Positions 13,501 through 29,000 are shown, counted from the stretch's first letter. The stretch is DNA of 64,000 nucleotides from Tretioscincus oriximinensis (GCA_022410635.1 JAJVDF010000133.1:614804-678803); one strand, 5' to 3'. Notes: generated from the letters alone by a model not told the origin. Program-made: numbers and translations.

Positions 13501-16500
13501 TTTCTTTTTCAGGTTATTCACTCGGTTGGCAAACGTTTTGTAGGCCTAAGAGAGGAAAGCAAATAGCAACTAACTTAAAACTGCAAGCGCAAGAGAGGAC
13601 AAGGTAAAACAACAACCCAGCTGTTTCATTGGAGCAGGTTGGCTACTCGTTAAGGGATTGGAATAAAAGAAGCATCCAGTTGGAAGGGACCTCCAAGGTC
13701 ATGGGGTCCAAGCCCTGCTCAATGCAAGATTCACTAAACCATCCCAGACTGGTGCCTGCTCAGCCTCTGGCTGAAGACTTCCAGCAAAGGAGAAGAACTC
13801 ACCACCTCCTGTGGCAACCAATTCCACTGGTTTGTCTCCTTTACATATCTGTTCTAAATCTACTTTCTTGCAGTTTCATCCCATTGTCTCTAGTCCTTCC
13901 GCGTGCCCTTGAGAACAAAGCTGATCCCTCTGCTGTGTGAAAAGCCCTTCAGTGATTTGTAGGCGCCTATGAGGTCTCCTCTCAGCCTTCTGAGACTAAA
14001 CATTCCTAGTTACTCCATGCAAAGGTTCCTGAACTTGCCCTATAGACGGGGTACCTGTTGACAATCGTAAGGAAAAAACCAGCTTCTGTTTCTCATCTTC
14101 AGACAGAATTTCTGTTTCCAATTTTATGGTTCTTAGGTGTATTTCTACTATTCTGTGCTTCATGAAACTGCAGCAGCAGTAGAAGCAGCAACAGCACAAA
14201 TGTAAGGAGAATGAAACAGAGCTGTGTGGCAGCTGGTGGCAAGGCCTTCTGGGAAGTGTAGTCCAAGAAGTGAGCAGCCTCTACCACTCAGCCTGCAAAT
14301 TACAGCACCCAGCAGGCACCACAACTAGCCCTGGGAGNGGCGATACCTCTTTAGCCAATCAAAACCCAGTTCCATCCATGAAAACCTATTTTCTGCTTAT
14401 AGGAAGGTGGCTGAGGGACCTGTCTATGCAGTTGATTCAACAGTCCAGAGTTCCTCAGATGCATAATCAGGGGGCTTCAAGATTTAACTACACCAGCCAA
14501 GTTTTAGCAGTTGCTAAGAAATGGGACCCAATCCTTCCCCACTCACATTGGCCACCACTTTCACTTCCTTGTACTGGGCCTCATAGAAGATCCCGGCGTT
14601 CTCCAGGACCTCCGTCAAGGAAGGGCTGTTCTTCACTTGCTTGTCCAAGCTAGTGACAAATTCTTCAAGCTTTGCACTGGCTTCTTCAAATTCCTTCGAG
14701 AACTTCTTCCCGCCGGTTTTGTCTAAAAGGCAGAGGGAACATTTGTCTTTAAAATAGGTCCCCTGTCATGTACTTACATGGTCCACAGTGAACCCTTCCC
14801 TTGCTAGTAAAAGAAAGAGTTGTTTGCAACAAAGGCACCAACATTAAACTTACTGCAAAGCTGCATCAGGACTATAAAAGGAAGGGACCCCACACAGGGT
14901 TATCTATGAATGGATTCCCATTAAATTTTAGACAGATACCCACCTTCTTGCAGTGATGGGACTGCAGGAAATTTACGGGAATTCGCTTACAAATCCTAAC
15001 GTATACAGAAAAGGCCCCCTGTACTTTCTCTTGGGGAGACACGTACAGGCCTGGGCTTGTCGATGGCCAGCTGCCCTGCCTCACCTTTCAAGCACTTCAG
15101 AGTCTCTGTGCTGCACACATCCACGCGCATGGTGGACAGCTGCTTCTCCTTCAGCTCGATCTGGTCCTCTGATCGCTTGTGGAACAGAAGCTCATCGACG
15201 AGAGACTGGGGCTGGAAGAGAAAGACGTGGGGGGGAGACGTGAGCTGAGCTCTTGCCTTATTTTAGCTTGTAATGCCCACAAAGTCGGACAAGTCCAGCA
15301 AAGGAGCTAGCAGCACTTTGCTGGACTTTCTGCTAGACTAACACGGCTATTTCTCTGAAATTGAAAGTCGGACAAGGTTTACAAAACACATTTACTGCTG
15401 TAACTGAGAGCAGCAGAAGTTAAAAACTCAGGCTGAGCTTCAATGTCCAAGTATAATCCTAGGTATTTACTAATAGAATGTTTAAAACACCAGGCTAGAA
15501 TACTAAAGCTGAATGACCCGTAAGTCAGGAAACGCTGAAGCCATCAACAGGGAGTGTTGTCACCGGTTAGAATGGTTCACACTGAATCTAGGTCCCTTGT
15601 CCATATTTCTACTACCAGGTGGGGCATGGGCAGGACCAACCTTGGCATTTCTCCAATAACCTAGCTGAACACTGGAGCTATTGCAGAGGGCAAACCCAAT
15701 TACTGGCTGCTCCTTTGCATCTGACTGCAACAGCTGGGCCTGTTTCATTTCCAGATCCTGCCTAGCTCTCCTNTCTCTGATCCTTCTATAAAGGCAACAA
15801 GCATTTCCTTGTCCACTGAGAAGGAAGGCTGTCTGACAACTCTAGTGGGCTACTGGGTTGGCATCTGTGCTGGAAAGAGGGCTTCCCCGCAAAACGTATG
15901 TAAACAGGATTGAACTTAACATAACTACTTACAATGTGGCTTTGCCTGCCCAGGATTTATAGCTGTAAATGCCACCCAAAGCAGAGATAAGGAGAAACAG
16001 AGTTCCTGCCAGAAGAGCAGAGGCTAACAAACTCCACTTCCCCTGTGGCTAAAGGTAAGAGGTTTTGGTGACACTGAAGAGTAGGTTGTGGCCTGCTCTT
16101 CCATTGAGTTATCTTCAAATTAATCCCAACACAAATTGATGGTTTGTCAACAAGTCAGCTGTCCAACCATCTGGAACCATCTCCTTTATGAAATCAGGCT
16201 GTAATGTTTAGGCCTCTTCAGCCTTGAAACATGGCGTTTAAGAGGTGATCTAATTGAAGTATATAAAATCATGCATGGAATGGAAAAGGTGAACAGAGAA
16301 AAAATATTTTCTCTATCACAAAACCCTAGGACCAAGAGACTTTCCTTGAAACGGATGGGCAGAAGGACAGACAAGGGAACGTTTTCACCCAGAGGGTCAT
16401 TGGTCTATGGAATGGTTAAAAGGTATGTCAGATACCTCACAGGTTATCAGAACGGGTGATTTTAATCTTCTCATTCCAGCTAAAAGAAGGAAAGGAAAAA

Positions 16501-19500
16501 CCTTGGCCACTTGACTTCCCTAACTCAGTAAGCCAGTCCATCACTACCCTGCCAATAACAGTTCTGGATTCAAGGTCTGTTGGTGGGTCACCAGAATAAT
16601 ATCCTTCCTTCCAGACCTCTACACGGGTGGATCTCACTGTTTTAAGGGCTGACTGACATAACCGGGGCTTTACTAAATTCAGACACAAACGAATTTATCA
16701 GGGCCACCTTAAACCTCCCAGCCAGCTGGATGTCCACAGGCAAATCCATTCACAGACTTACTCGAAATTCGGCAACAATCTTTGACTTCAGAACGGCTTT
16801 CGGGTTTGTTGGTGCTGCAGAGACAAGGAAGGAACTTGTTGAAGGCAGGGCCTCTTTTAGGAGCTGCAGTAATTCTAGAAAAGATTGCGCACACNCACCT
16901 CCACATGCAAAGGTATGGTAGAAAGCAGAAACATACTGGTAATTACTGGAGCACAAGCTGGGACAGGACGNCCCTGCAGCTACCTTCCCATTGATGTTTC
17001 CCTGGATGCTTTGTGGGGGATTGGATACTGCACCCCACAAACCCCTAGTCAAGCAAGGTGGACTGAACCAANCTGTATATATGAGAAGCCCCATCCTCAG
17101 GTCATCTCACCTGGCTTAGCAAAACAGTTCTTAGTAGGGCTCCCTTCAGCTGAACCCTTAGTGGGTGTTCTGCCCCACAGGTGTGCTATTTCTCCTCCAC
17201 TCCTCATCAACTGACCCTCCAACCACTTTCTTTGCATCAAACATGGAGCCTCCTCTGAAGAGTCGATATTTTACAAGCAGGCAGTGCATCAACTACTAGC
17301 AAGGTTTAAAGCTTGAATCTAGCTCAGCTAAACATAAATGGTGTCCAGTATCCATAAAGAAGGAGGAGAATTGGGTTTTTATACNCACCCCTTCCCATGC
17401 AAAGGGACTCAAAGACGCTTACAGGTATTTTTCACCTGAAGACTTACATCTATCTTTCCCAGCACACTGTGATGATACCTATTAATCTACTTGCAATTTG
17501 TTGCTTTCAAACAGCTAGATTAACTGGAGCTAAAGCCAGTAGAGGGTTCTCACTCCCCTCCACGGCAGACACACAAGGTCTCGAACCATTGCTGTTTGCA
17601 CTACCGTGACACAGCTGGAAGAGGCAAACCTGGGCNCCATTGCTAGCCTGTCCGCCTGTAACTATGCTGCTCTCAGTAGCTGCTTCCAAGGAGGAGGAAC
17701 AAACCACATCCTTCCACGTCATTCCAGGTGGTGACTGGCAGGGGAGAGCGGTTTCATGCCACATGCACACCACTTCTTTGCCAGGCAGTGATGGCAGGAC
17801 CAAGAGTTCCTGGCTGCCAGCTTTGCTCAAGTTCTTTTCCTTCAGGTGGTCCAAGTCCCTGCTACAGATTACGCTAACTCACGGAATATTTTATTTTTTT
17901 ATTTATTTTTATTTATTTATACTTATACCCCGCCCTATACCCGAAGGTCTCAGGGCGGCAAAAACAGTAAAACATCACTATAAAAATTAAAAAAGTATAA
18001 AATAATATTAAAAGTAGGGATAGAGATGGCATTTCTTCAGCCAAAGGCCAGGCAAAAGAGGTGCGTCTTCAAGGACCTTCTAAAAGAGTACAATGATGAT
18101 GATAGACGCACCTCAAGGGGGAGATTGTTCCAAAGACAAGGGGCAACCACTGAGAAGGCCCTAACCCGGGTTCCCACTCCACTGGCTGTTGAAAGGGGTG
18201 GTACAACCAGGAATAGAAGATTTGCATTTCTGATGTTCTGCTATCACCTTCATTCAGCCACGTTGGCTTAAGGGTGAGCAATTCCTGCTCACTGGTAACA
18301 CATATCCAGGCTGCACTTCAGAGAATGGTTCATTAACTGCACCGTCTCCTTCTCCACACTGGACATTTTAAAAAAAGACTAAGAAAGGTTTGACGGTGTC
18401 TAGTCCGTTGCTGAACCAGGTGATCCCTAGGTTCTGACGTTGACCCAGGCTCTCCTGGTCACCTCTCTGCCTTTCAGGAGTCTAACATCAACTCTCCAAA
18501 GTGAGTCCTGCCTCCTCTTCTCCTTTAGCACCCCTTGAAACAATCCCTGGCCAGGGCTCCAGAGACCCTTTCCAAAGCGCCACGGGCCACTTCTCCCCGC
18601 CCTGCCTCCTCCCTCAGGAGGGAAACCGTTCACAGGGCAGACACATCACCTGGGACTTCCTTACTTTGCGCCTTCTTCCATGTCTTAGTCGACTGTTTGC
18701 TCTGAGTTTCTTTCTGCTGCTTCTGGGGTTTGAAAGTAGAACCTGGAAAACATTTTCATTTCGTTTGGTTTGGGGGGGTTCACACCCTGATGCTCGTAGG
18801 GAAGCCCTGCCTTTTGGAGACAAAACAGAAGCCATCTGCCAGGCAGGTGTAAGGTTGCAGCAGAAGACCACTAGCCCAAGCTAAGGGCATCTTATACCAC
18901 AACCCCCCACCTGCTCTTGGACACCTCCTTGGGTTTTACATGAGGCAGAAGCAGATGGTAAACTTGAGAAACGGGATGGAAACCTAAGGGAATTTGCAGA
19001 CGGCCACTTCTTCTGCCTTGGGAATACAGACACAGAGCCTGAAATCCAGGGTAATGGGCCCTGACTGGGGTTTGTACCTCCCCAGTACCAGAGAACATCC
19101 CTCATGTGGTGAGGCTTTCCCCTAAATGCTTTACCATTACAAGTCAAAAGGATCCTGAGCCAAGAGACGCATGAAAAGTGTCTGAAGAGGCTCAGAACGC
19201 TCAGCTTCAGGGCCTGGCCAAGGGTGTCTGGTGCTGCCACCATATGGCAAAGGACTGCCGGTTCCTCCAAAGAAGCTGAGTATTCTCCCCCGTAAGCAGA
19301 AATGGCTGCGTTCATTCATGTTTGGGACCATAAGGAGCAAAGGGTCTCGTCTTAAAGAGGAGAACTGTTNCGGCAATTAACAGGAGCATATGGAAGCCAA
19401 TGTAACCCAAGCCAATGTAAATGTGGAAAAGAATCACCAAGGACTTACTCAAAGCCTCCTTCAATAGCACGATGGTCTCCTCTGGGTACACGTTCCGGTC

Positions 19501-20048
19501 TTCCCAGATCTTAAAGATTCTTTCTATAGATTTGGACACCGAAGGATCCCTGAAAATACAAACAGAGGGAAAAGATGCCACCAGGCACAAGGTGAAAAAA
19601 TAGTTTAGGAAAAGGATCTCAGTTCTCTGTTACAAGAATGAAATCTATAGAATAAAAAAAATGAATAAATTGATAAATAAATGTATTAATGTCCCCACTG
19701 TGCCCCTTTCTTGGGAAAGGAGCCTGTCATCCACATCCTTGTGTAGGCTATGGCAGCCCCCTGACATGTGGAANGCTAAGCTTTGCCCTGACACTGGACT
19801 TAGGAAATTGGACTCTGTTGTACGGGGGTTGTATCCATTTTTTATGACTGTGACTTGCTATGGGACCTTCCAGTATTGGGCAGAATAAAAATCCAAAAAA
19901 ATAAATAAATAAATTTGTTTTTAAATATTCTTTGGATTTTGTTTTTATAACTTATATTTTATTGCATTTGATTTTATATAATTATCCTGTATTTTATGGT
20001 TGTGAGTCCACCTGTAGGGTGGGCAGGGTATAAATCAAAGAGTAAAGT

Positions 20049-20079
<31 letters not shown>

Positions 20080-23000
20080 TTATTTTACTTTTAAAATAAA
20101 TAAATAAAGAATAAATAAATGTGCAACCACAGACCCTTACACGTCACAAAGCAGATAGAGGAGCAAACTAGTTGCCCAGGCTGTTGGGGAACACAGCAAA
20201 GAGAAACTGTCTTAGATTTAAACCTCTTACCTGCCTTTCTACTTCCTAGCCACCAAATGGATTGATCAAGGTAGCCAGGCACACAAGCAGCCAAAGGGGT
20301 TTTTAATTTTATATGGACAGTTGTTCATAAATCGCTTAATTGTTTGAACATGTTTTATCTAGCCAGGATAAAGATTCATTAATACCTGTCTCCCAGTTTT
20401 TGTACATTTCGTAATCACTGATATGGTCAAATGACTAATCAACAGACAGCCGGTTTGGTGTAGTGGGTGGAGTGTGGGACTCTTATCTGGTAGTCTCCTG
20501 GTTCGATTCNCTACTCCTCCATGAAGGCAGCTGGGTGACCTTGGGACAATCACAGTTCTTTGAACTCTCTCAGCCCCACCAACTCCATAGGGTGTCTGTT
20601 GTGGAGAAAGCAACAAAAGCTATGTGCGCCAGCCTATGATAGGCTGCCCTGAGACCTTCCAGTATAGGGCATATAAATACAGACAGACAGACAGACCTAT
20701 CTATCTATCCATTCTATTCTATCTACTTACCTACCCACCCATCTAAGGGGCACCTTGTGCAGTGGAAGACCCAGCATAAGGCACTAACAAGACTTACTTC
20801 ACCAGCGCTGCGGCCTCGGGCAGAACTTCAGCAAACGTGTCTCGGAACACGATGGCGTTTTTCCTTTTGCAGTTTTGGATCACATCATTTGCCAGGTAGA
20901 AAAGGTTCAGGCGGTGAGGAAAAGCAGCTGGAAAGAGAACAGAAAGATCTCAGTAAAGGCACAGATGGCAGAAGGGCCCACTTGGCCCCAGCAAAGCTGC
21001 CCCCACCCCAGGCTGGCCTGGATTAGGCCTTTTAAGCAAGACATCTCTGTGAGGCAGAGGCCCAGGGAACAGCTTCCTCCCTGCAGATCCCCTATTTCTG
21101 AAAAGTCGCTTCACTTCAAGTTGCAAGCCAAGAAACATTTCATCCCAGGGGAACGGATATTAGANAGAAGACGCCATCCCAGCAAGCTCAAAGGGGATCC
21201 AAATCAAAAGAAAATCAAAATACAGATGAAAGCCCATTATAACAAACACGAAGGGGTCGGGTGAATCCATTGTAACCAACATTACCCTTATGGGCATTCT
21301 GCCAGGACTTTCAAATTTGTTTGTTACCCTACAATGAAAGAATCTGCCGTGCAGGTGCAATGAAGTTGAGACAGCAACACGTGTTCTCATACATTTTGTA
21401 ATGTACCAAGAACTCAGGAGGGAAATGATCAACCCCATAATCCTTTCTTTTCCATGAAGAAATGATGACCAGTACTTGAAAATACTAGTGGAGGACACAA
21501 ATGATTTGATTACTGCTGCAGTGGCCAAGTAATGTGCCCTGATAATGAGGATTAGAAGAAATTTTTATTTTTTAATTTTACGAATTATTTAAAACCTGTT
21601 TATTTATAATGGGGTTCCACCTGAACATACCAGAAATTAAAAGCAAGATAAATTAACCATTAAAAATGTTCCTGCCTACAAAGATACTGGGAAAAAGGAT
21701 GTGTTTTGCAAGCTTTAAGTGATGTGGAAAAGAAGAATGTTTATCAGGTGCAGCTTGTAATGCCTGTACCTGGTGAAAAGCCCTCTTTCCCATATCCATT
21801 CAAGCTGCAGAACTCCTGATTTTTTTTCTGGTAATCCTAACGTAAACGCTTTTAAAAGGGAGACAGAAGGAAACCAAAAGGTAAACATGGAAATGAATTC
21901 AAGATGTGCTTCTCTGGCTTGGTCCCAGATATGGGATCNATTGTCCCTCTTCCCATTACCACTTCCCACACCTAATGCAGCCCATCTCCGCATCAACAGA
22001 CCGTCTCCAATGGCCTCCACAGAAGCACAGGGACCCTTTAAGCAAGGCACAGCCCAGCTCTGGAAGCTTAGTAGAGGCATCACATTTACAAAATAGCACA
22101 AACAAGGAAGTGATCCAGCACTACAACACCCATCATCCCAGTGCCGGCTGTGGTAACTCCAGAACACCTGGTGGGGCCACAACTTGGGAGGCCCTGCAGC
22201 ACATGCAGAGAATCATAGCGTTGAAAAGACAACGCATATAAATGTTTGGGAACGCTCTTAAGCTATGTAATAAATATACTGAGCACAGAACTTTCACCTG
22301 CTCCCTAAGAGGTACCCTAAGAACCCAAGAGGAGCCCTGCTGGATTTGGCCCACATCTTGATTCACGTAGTGACCCATCCAGTTCTTTGGGATATGCTCA
22401 GGCAAAAAACTAAGCTCTCAACTGCTGGCCAAAGGCTTTGAGAGGTCCCCTGTCCACCTCTTCCATCCGGGCACCCATTCAAACAGCCATTGAGACACCT
22501 GGGTCTCTTTAGGAGGCAGGTGCTGGTTGAAAGCTATCTCCATCCCCACCCCAATTGTAGGGGCCCTAAAAACTATCCAGCAGCCCCTGCCCTCCACAGC
22601 TTCATCCCACTCATAAAGTCCACACACAGCATGGGAGAACTGTGGAAGGGGTAGAAATTTCTTCCCACACCCACTTTTGCTTTCAGTCATCCCCATGAAG
22701 CTGCATCCCTTAGGAGCATTAAGCCTCTGGAATAGACAATTGCCCAGCCACCTTCCTGTAAGCAGAAAACATGTTTCCATGGNTAAGACTGGGCATATAT
22801 TGGCTAACAAGGCTTCTTTCCCTCCCAGGGTGGAGGCTGGGAGCTGTAGTCTGCGGACCCCTACACAAGCTGCATGGAAGAGGCTGCCCGCTGCTCAGAC
22901 TACACTTCCCAGAAGGCCCCACCATCAGCTGCTGCTGCTACTCATGAAGTTGCTGAGCATCCTAGTTATTATAATAAGCCCTTGTCATTGTGAAAAAACA

Positions 23001-26000
23001 GCACTGAAAAGGAGGCAGAAATACAACTGAGAACCATAAAAAACAAGAAACAGCAATTCTTCCAGAAGATGAGAAACAGGAAGCTGTTTGTTTTGTTATT
23101 CACCCCCTCTATNCAATCAAGGTCAAAGAGCTCCCAAAGTTGTCTTGGTGGTGGCNTTTACAGACTAGGCTGTATCTTGGAATAGAGANCTGCCATCTGC
23201 ATGCTAGTGTAGACTATGGCAGAACCTGAATGGAGCCTGCCATGGTCCACACTGGCATACAGATGGTCAACCCCGATTCCAGACCCTTCAGTAGAAATCG
23301 ACTTCTTTCCCTGGGCACAGTATTTGGATAAAAACATTTCATGGACTTTCAGAGGTCATTCCTAGCTGTTCTCCATCTCCTGTTTTCTTTAATGGCACCC
23401 ATCCTGCTGAACTTAATACCGCATCACATCTATTTGCATTTTGATTGCTATTNAGGCAGGCAGCTTGCTACCAATCAGGTGTCTCTAGATAGTTATTGAT
23501 TTTATTGCATCTGAAGGCANAGACAGCTCCTGCTACCCACCTTGCTAGAAATTCTGATCCAGACTATNATGATTGCTTCTTTGTTTATTTACAGTTCTAT
23601 ACTGCTCTATACCCAAAGCTCTGCCCTATACTCAAAGGTCTACTCGGTTAACAATAAAAAACAAATTAACATACCAAAACTAAATAAGCTAAACATTGAT
23701 AAATCCCCAAGGCCAGACTGCATTCATCCAAGAATTCTTAAAGAACTCANATGTGAAATTGCNGAACTTTAAACCAAAATATTTAATCTTTCCTTACGAT
23801 CAGGCATAGTACCAGTAGATTGGAGGTTAGCTAATGTAACACCAATCTTCAAAAACGGATCCCCGGATGATCCCGGAAATTATAGACCTGTCCATTTAAC
23901 ATCAGTTCCAGGTAAAGTGTTGGAAAACATAATTAAGGACAAAACTACTAACCACATGGAGAAGCATGCATTGCTGAATAAAACTCAGCATGGCTTCTGC
24001 AAAGGCAAATCTTGCTAGAATTCTTTGAGAGTGTTAACAAACATGTAGATAAAGGGGATGCAGTTGANATTGTCTATCTAGATTTTCAGAAGGCTTTTGA
24101 TAGAGTCCCTCATCAAAGGCTCCTAAAAAAAGCTCCTTACTCATGGTATAAGAGGACAGACTTTGTCCTGGATTGGAAACTGGCTAGAAGATAGAAAACA
24201 GAGGGTGGACAGTTCTCTGAGAAAACAAGTCAGCAATTGTTGTTTTTCCTCTTATAAATCTGTAGTGAGGCCACATTTGGAATACTGTGTTCAATTCTGG
24301 TCATCACATCTCAAGAGGGACATTATGGAACTACAGAAGGTACAGAAAAGGGCAACAAAAATGATCAAGGGTCTGGAGCACCTCCCTTATGAAGTCATGC
24401 TGCAATGTCTGGGCCTCTTCAGCTTTGAAAGGTGATGTTTGAGAGGTGGACATGCTTGGGTGGACAGGGTGAATAGAGAAAAAATGTTTTCTCTATCACA
24501 CAACACAAGGACCAAGGTAGAAAAGTGGGAATAGACAAAGGAAAGTATTTTTTTACTCAGAGGGTCATCGGCCTGTGGAATTTACTTTCTGAAGAGGTGG
24601 TGGAAGCTAACAGCTTCGATAGTTTCAAGAAAGGACTAGACAGGTTTATGGACACCAAGGGTATAAATGGATACTAGGATGGATGTCTGGATGTTGCCTC
24701 CGGAATGGCGCAATAGGCAGCACTCCTGAAATGCTATTTGCAGGGAGTCATGAACAGGAGCATATTTTGCTTTCCTCTGTTCAGACTGCCCAGGTGCATC
24801 TGGTGGGCCTCTGTGTGTGACAGAAGGCTGGACTAGATAGGCTGTGGCATGATCCAGTATGGCTCTTCTTATGTTCTTATGTTTTTAAAACAACAGGGAA
24901 GAGAGCAGGTTTTTCAGCCGAAGCATTTTCTGAATGTACACAGAGATAATGATTGATGCACCTCAAGAGGGGGGTGACTCCATAGTCTAGGGGCTGCCAC
25001 AGAGAAGGCCTTGTACCGGGTTCCCACCCTCTTTACCAGTTCACAACTCTTTGCCACTGAGAGAAGCAGTACAGTCAGGAGGGCCTCCTCTGCAGATCTT
25101 TAGGCACAGGCAGTTTGCAAGCTTAAGGNCTTATAGGTTAGAGAATATCTTGAATTGGGCCCTGTAGCAAATTGGCAGCTAGTGCAGCTCTTATCGTGTG
25201 ATATGTGTTTGGCCCATTGTTCCAGCCAGCAGCCTAGCTGTTTTGATTCCTATTGATCAATGTTTCTTAAGAAGAAACTTCAGCAATATTAGGATCAGAG
25301 GGGGTTGCTCTTCTCATGCGTAGTTGTGGAAACAGGAACCTATTCAAACATTGCATCCAAAGGTGTCTCCTGCATGTGAATGCACACAATACAATCCACA
25401 GGTTGACCCAGATCTGATACCACACCTTTTTTCACACAATCATTACAAACATGGGGTTAGCTGCTGATCCCACTCTCTTCAAACAGCAGCAGGCTTGGAA
25501 GCAGTCTGTGCAGTGAACGAGGGGGCCGCCNCCTCCACAAGGAGTCTCACTTTTTGGATAGATCTCACAATCTAGGAAACACTCTGGTCCTCTCTGGGCT
25601 ATATCTTGCAATAGGATCCTGCCATCTGCTAGTGTAGGCTATGGCAGGCCCTGAATGCANCCTGGCATGTGCATGGCCAAGCTTTGCCCCAAGATATAAC
25701 CCAGAAAAAGGCTCAATCGGGACAGAGCCCTAGTGACACTTTCAAGCCTATCACCATTTGGTCTCCAACAGTCCAAACAAGTAGCTCAATAAATGAAAAA
25801 ATATATAATCTTTTCCAGGGCCAAGGAAAAAGCTAATTAAATTCCCAGATTAAATTCTTGCTGAATGGAGCCACAGTAACCCATGTAGTCCAGCCTTCTC
25901 TCTCACCCCTTGGCCCACCAATTGCCCCTGGCAGCCTCAGGCCCCAAATGGATGAGACAAGTGGGGCCTGCCATAGTCTGCACTGGCCCACCAATTGCAC

Positions 26001-29000
26001 CTGGGCAGTCCCAAGCAGAAGGCGGCAAAATCTTCACCTATTCTCGTTTTCCTGCAAACGGTATTTCAGGAATCCTGCCTGTTGCTCCATCCCGGAGGCA
26101 GCACCAAGTAAGTCTGCCCCAGATCCAACACATTCTCCTGTGCTCTGAACAAGGGCAAGAAAAGAAGGGGCTTTGCTTTAAGAACACTGCTGCTGCTTTG
26201 ACCATTTTATAATCAGCGGCACCCTCAGACCCTCATCCGACCACAGCCAAACCTCTTCTGCCTTTTTCTAACACTAAAGCAAGCCAGCGGGTGGTACAAT
26301 TATTAGCGTTTGCCTTCAGGTCAGTCGCTCCGGCCTTTGGAAAGGCAATAAGGCCAAGGGTAAATCAGCCTAATTTGGAGTGAGTGTGTGTCTGTGAAAA
26401 CCTAAGTACAGTATAAGAGCCATTGTTAAAAAATTAAAAGAGGGAGGATGAAAGGAAGGAAACAAACCACCTGGGAGTGCCAGGAACTGTTTGAGACAAT
26501 TTTTAAATTGATGCTTGTATTTCATGGAGTGTGGATTATTTTAGAAAAGTGTCTTTTGATTGGGAAGCTGAAAAATATTCCCCAAACAAATAAATATAAA
26601 TACATATATCAACGGGGCCAGGCCAAGACCCAAACATCAGTTAGGGTTTGAGGTGAAGGAGAACAGAAGAGTCAGGTGCCTTTCTAAGAGGTTGCGAAAG
26701 ATATTTGACTGTCCTTGTGTTGCTAAGGCATTTGCTCTGAAGTTGTGTGGACCAAATATTAAATGGATCACAAAGTTGGAGGAGACCTCCACTAGAGGGG
26801 TTTCCCCAGCCACTTTCCTGTAAGCAGAAAAATAGTTCCTGTGGGTGGGACGGGGTGCAGATTGGCTAAAGAGGCCACACTTCCGCAGCACAATAACCCA
26901 ACACAAACTCTGCTGCTACCTCCAGCCCTTCTAAAGCTTTCGGTAGCTGCTGGGGATCCAAGATTTTACAATAAGCCCTTATCAACATGAAAAACGGTGT
27001 AGAAAAGCAGGCAGAAATTCTGCCAAGGAAGTANAGAAACGGGAAGCTAGCTGGCCAAATGGAGCCTGCCATAGTCTGCACTGGCATGTGGATGAGCAAG
27101 CCCTGTCTCGATGAGCACTTTTGCTTGGCATGTCCATCTCACCTGGTTCTCAACTTACATGCTGGGCGCATGTATTCTTGTTCTAGGAAGGGGTTTGCTG
27201 CCTAAATCTCATTCCAGGCTAGGTCTTACTGGGACTTGTGCTAGCCTGGAATAAATGTGGACAGCATACCCCCTAGACCACTTTCTGGAACAGAATAAGG
27301 GCAAATGTGAACCAGGCATAATATTCCTCTAGCAACAAATTTAAGAGCCTCTTAATTCCTCTTTGATGCCTTCCTGCTCTTAGGGTTTTCAATTAAAACC
27401 CTACTTATTTCATTGCTTTCTAGATATTGCTTTGTTTTAGACAGTATGACTTTATTGTTTAGACAGTATGACTTTATTGTTATATTTTGCTGAGGATAAT
27501 TTCCCGCTCATTAAAGGGTGTCTGCTTTGCAAAAGTATGTTTGCAAAAGATGCCCAAGATAAAGCAATCCCATCCAGCTGCCAAGGAAACAGAATGGGTG
27601 GTTTTTGAGGTGACAGAATCGCTGTCCAGAGCTAAATCTGAAGTGGAGGCACTAAAAAAAAAATTATATTGAAGGTTTTTAACAACTTAGGAGCAGGCAG
27701 AATGAGACAAAAATCATGCCTGAAACTATTTACTAAAAAACTTTGCATTTCCTGGGAGCAAAACCGCAACTTAAACGATCATTTTAACGCCCCTAACATC
27801 CAACTGCCAAATCTTGCGCTGTCAAAATCCCCCCCCCCCCCCGTCTTTCATGGGGTTCACATCACATCTTCTTTTTCAATGCACTTCACATTACTTTATT
27901 CTGGGTTATATCTCCGTACAGAGTTGGGCCATCCACACACCTATTTGGAATCTACACTAGGATGTGGTGTACAGTGCAGAGAGACAGCAGGCTCCTATTC
28001 CAAGATACAACCTACAGGACAAAAATGGGGAATAGCAAATCCCCCNCTCGGGAGCCCAACATTTCATTCAGAGAGAGTTGAGTAGAACTGAAAGCTTTTT
28101 CTCCTTGCACTAGTGGCTCTCANAAGCAAAGCAACTTGAGCAGAGGGGACTCTGGAACAAACCTTGTTTTTCTAGGTATTTATTCCATTCACACCTGACG
28201 CAGAAGCAGGGGAGTAATCGGGTCTTAAGAGCTCCCAAGGTTTCAAAAACACAACGCATTCCTTGTGTACTGCAATATAGAAGATTCACTGAAACACTCA
28301 GAGTGGCTTAAGCTAATGGAAGTTACAGTCTGCAAAGCTCAAGGTAAACCACATTAAAAGATGGCCATTCACTGGTCCAAGTTTTCTAGATGACCTTTCT
28401 TAAGAACATAAGCGGGAGCCCTGCTGAATGGGGCCAGAGCATTCTCATCCAGCGTTCTGCCTCACATAGTGGCCCACCAATTGTACCTGGGCATCTCAAG
28501 CAAAAGAATGAAAACCCCTCACCCATTCTCAACTCTTAGAATAGGGATCTGCCAATCACATGCTAGTGTAGACATAGAATCACCTTAAATAAATCAGGAA
28601 ATAGGGCCGCAAAGCCAAGGCTGAGAACTCTATCCCTGCTTGGCTGCACATAGCTAAAGTCAATTTTCATAACACAGTGCTATGCACTCTGAGATCATAA
28701 TCCACAAGAGCCTTTTACAAACAGAGAAATTCTTGCTGCTTATTTCTCTCACACAGACAAATTAAGTGCAACAGAGAGATCGCTGCTTTCATTCTAACCC
28801 ACCTAAGGCTGCACTCCAGATGAAATAGAATAATGCTTGCAGGATATCAGTACAAAACACCTTAACAGATCCAACATCTAACTATATCAAGCAGAATATA
28901 GCCCAAGGAAACAATACTTTCTCTGCAGAAGAGAGGAATTTTTCCCAGGAACAGCTTCTAATCCCTGGTGCCCCTGGGAGAGAGGAGAGAATGACTTTTT

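Noticed and set aside
20040..20130. CRISPR-like regular repeat
   Set aside because: Simple (TTTA)n/(AATA)n microsatellite with no spacers, in a vertebrate intron.
20448..20520. tRNA gene suggested by A- and B-box sequences
   Set aside because: Part of a Sauria-type SINE found several times here; it lacks a foldable anticodon arm and an acceptor stem.
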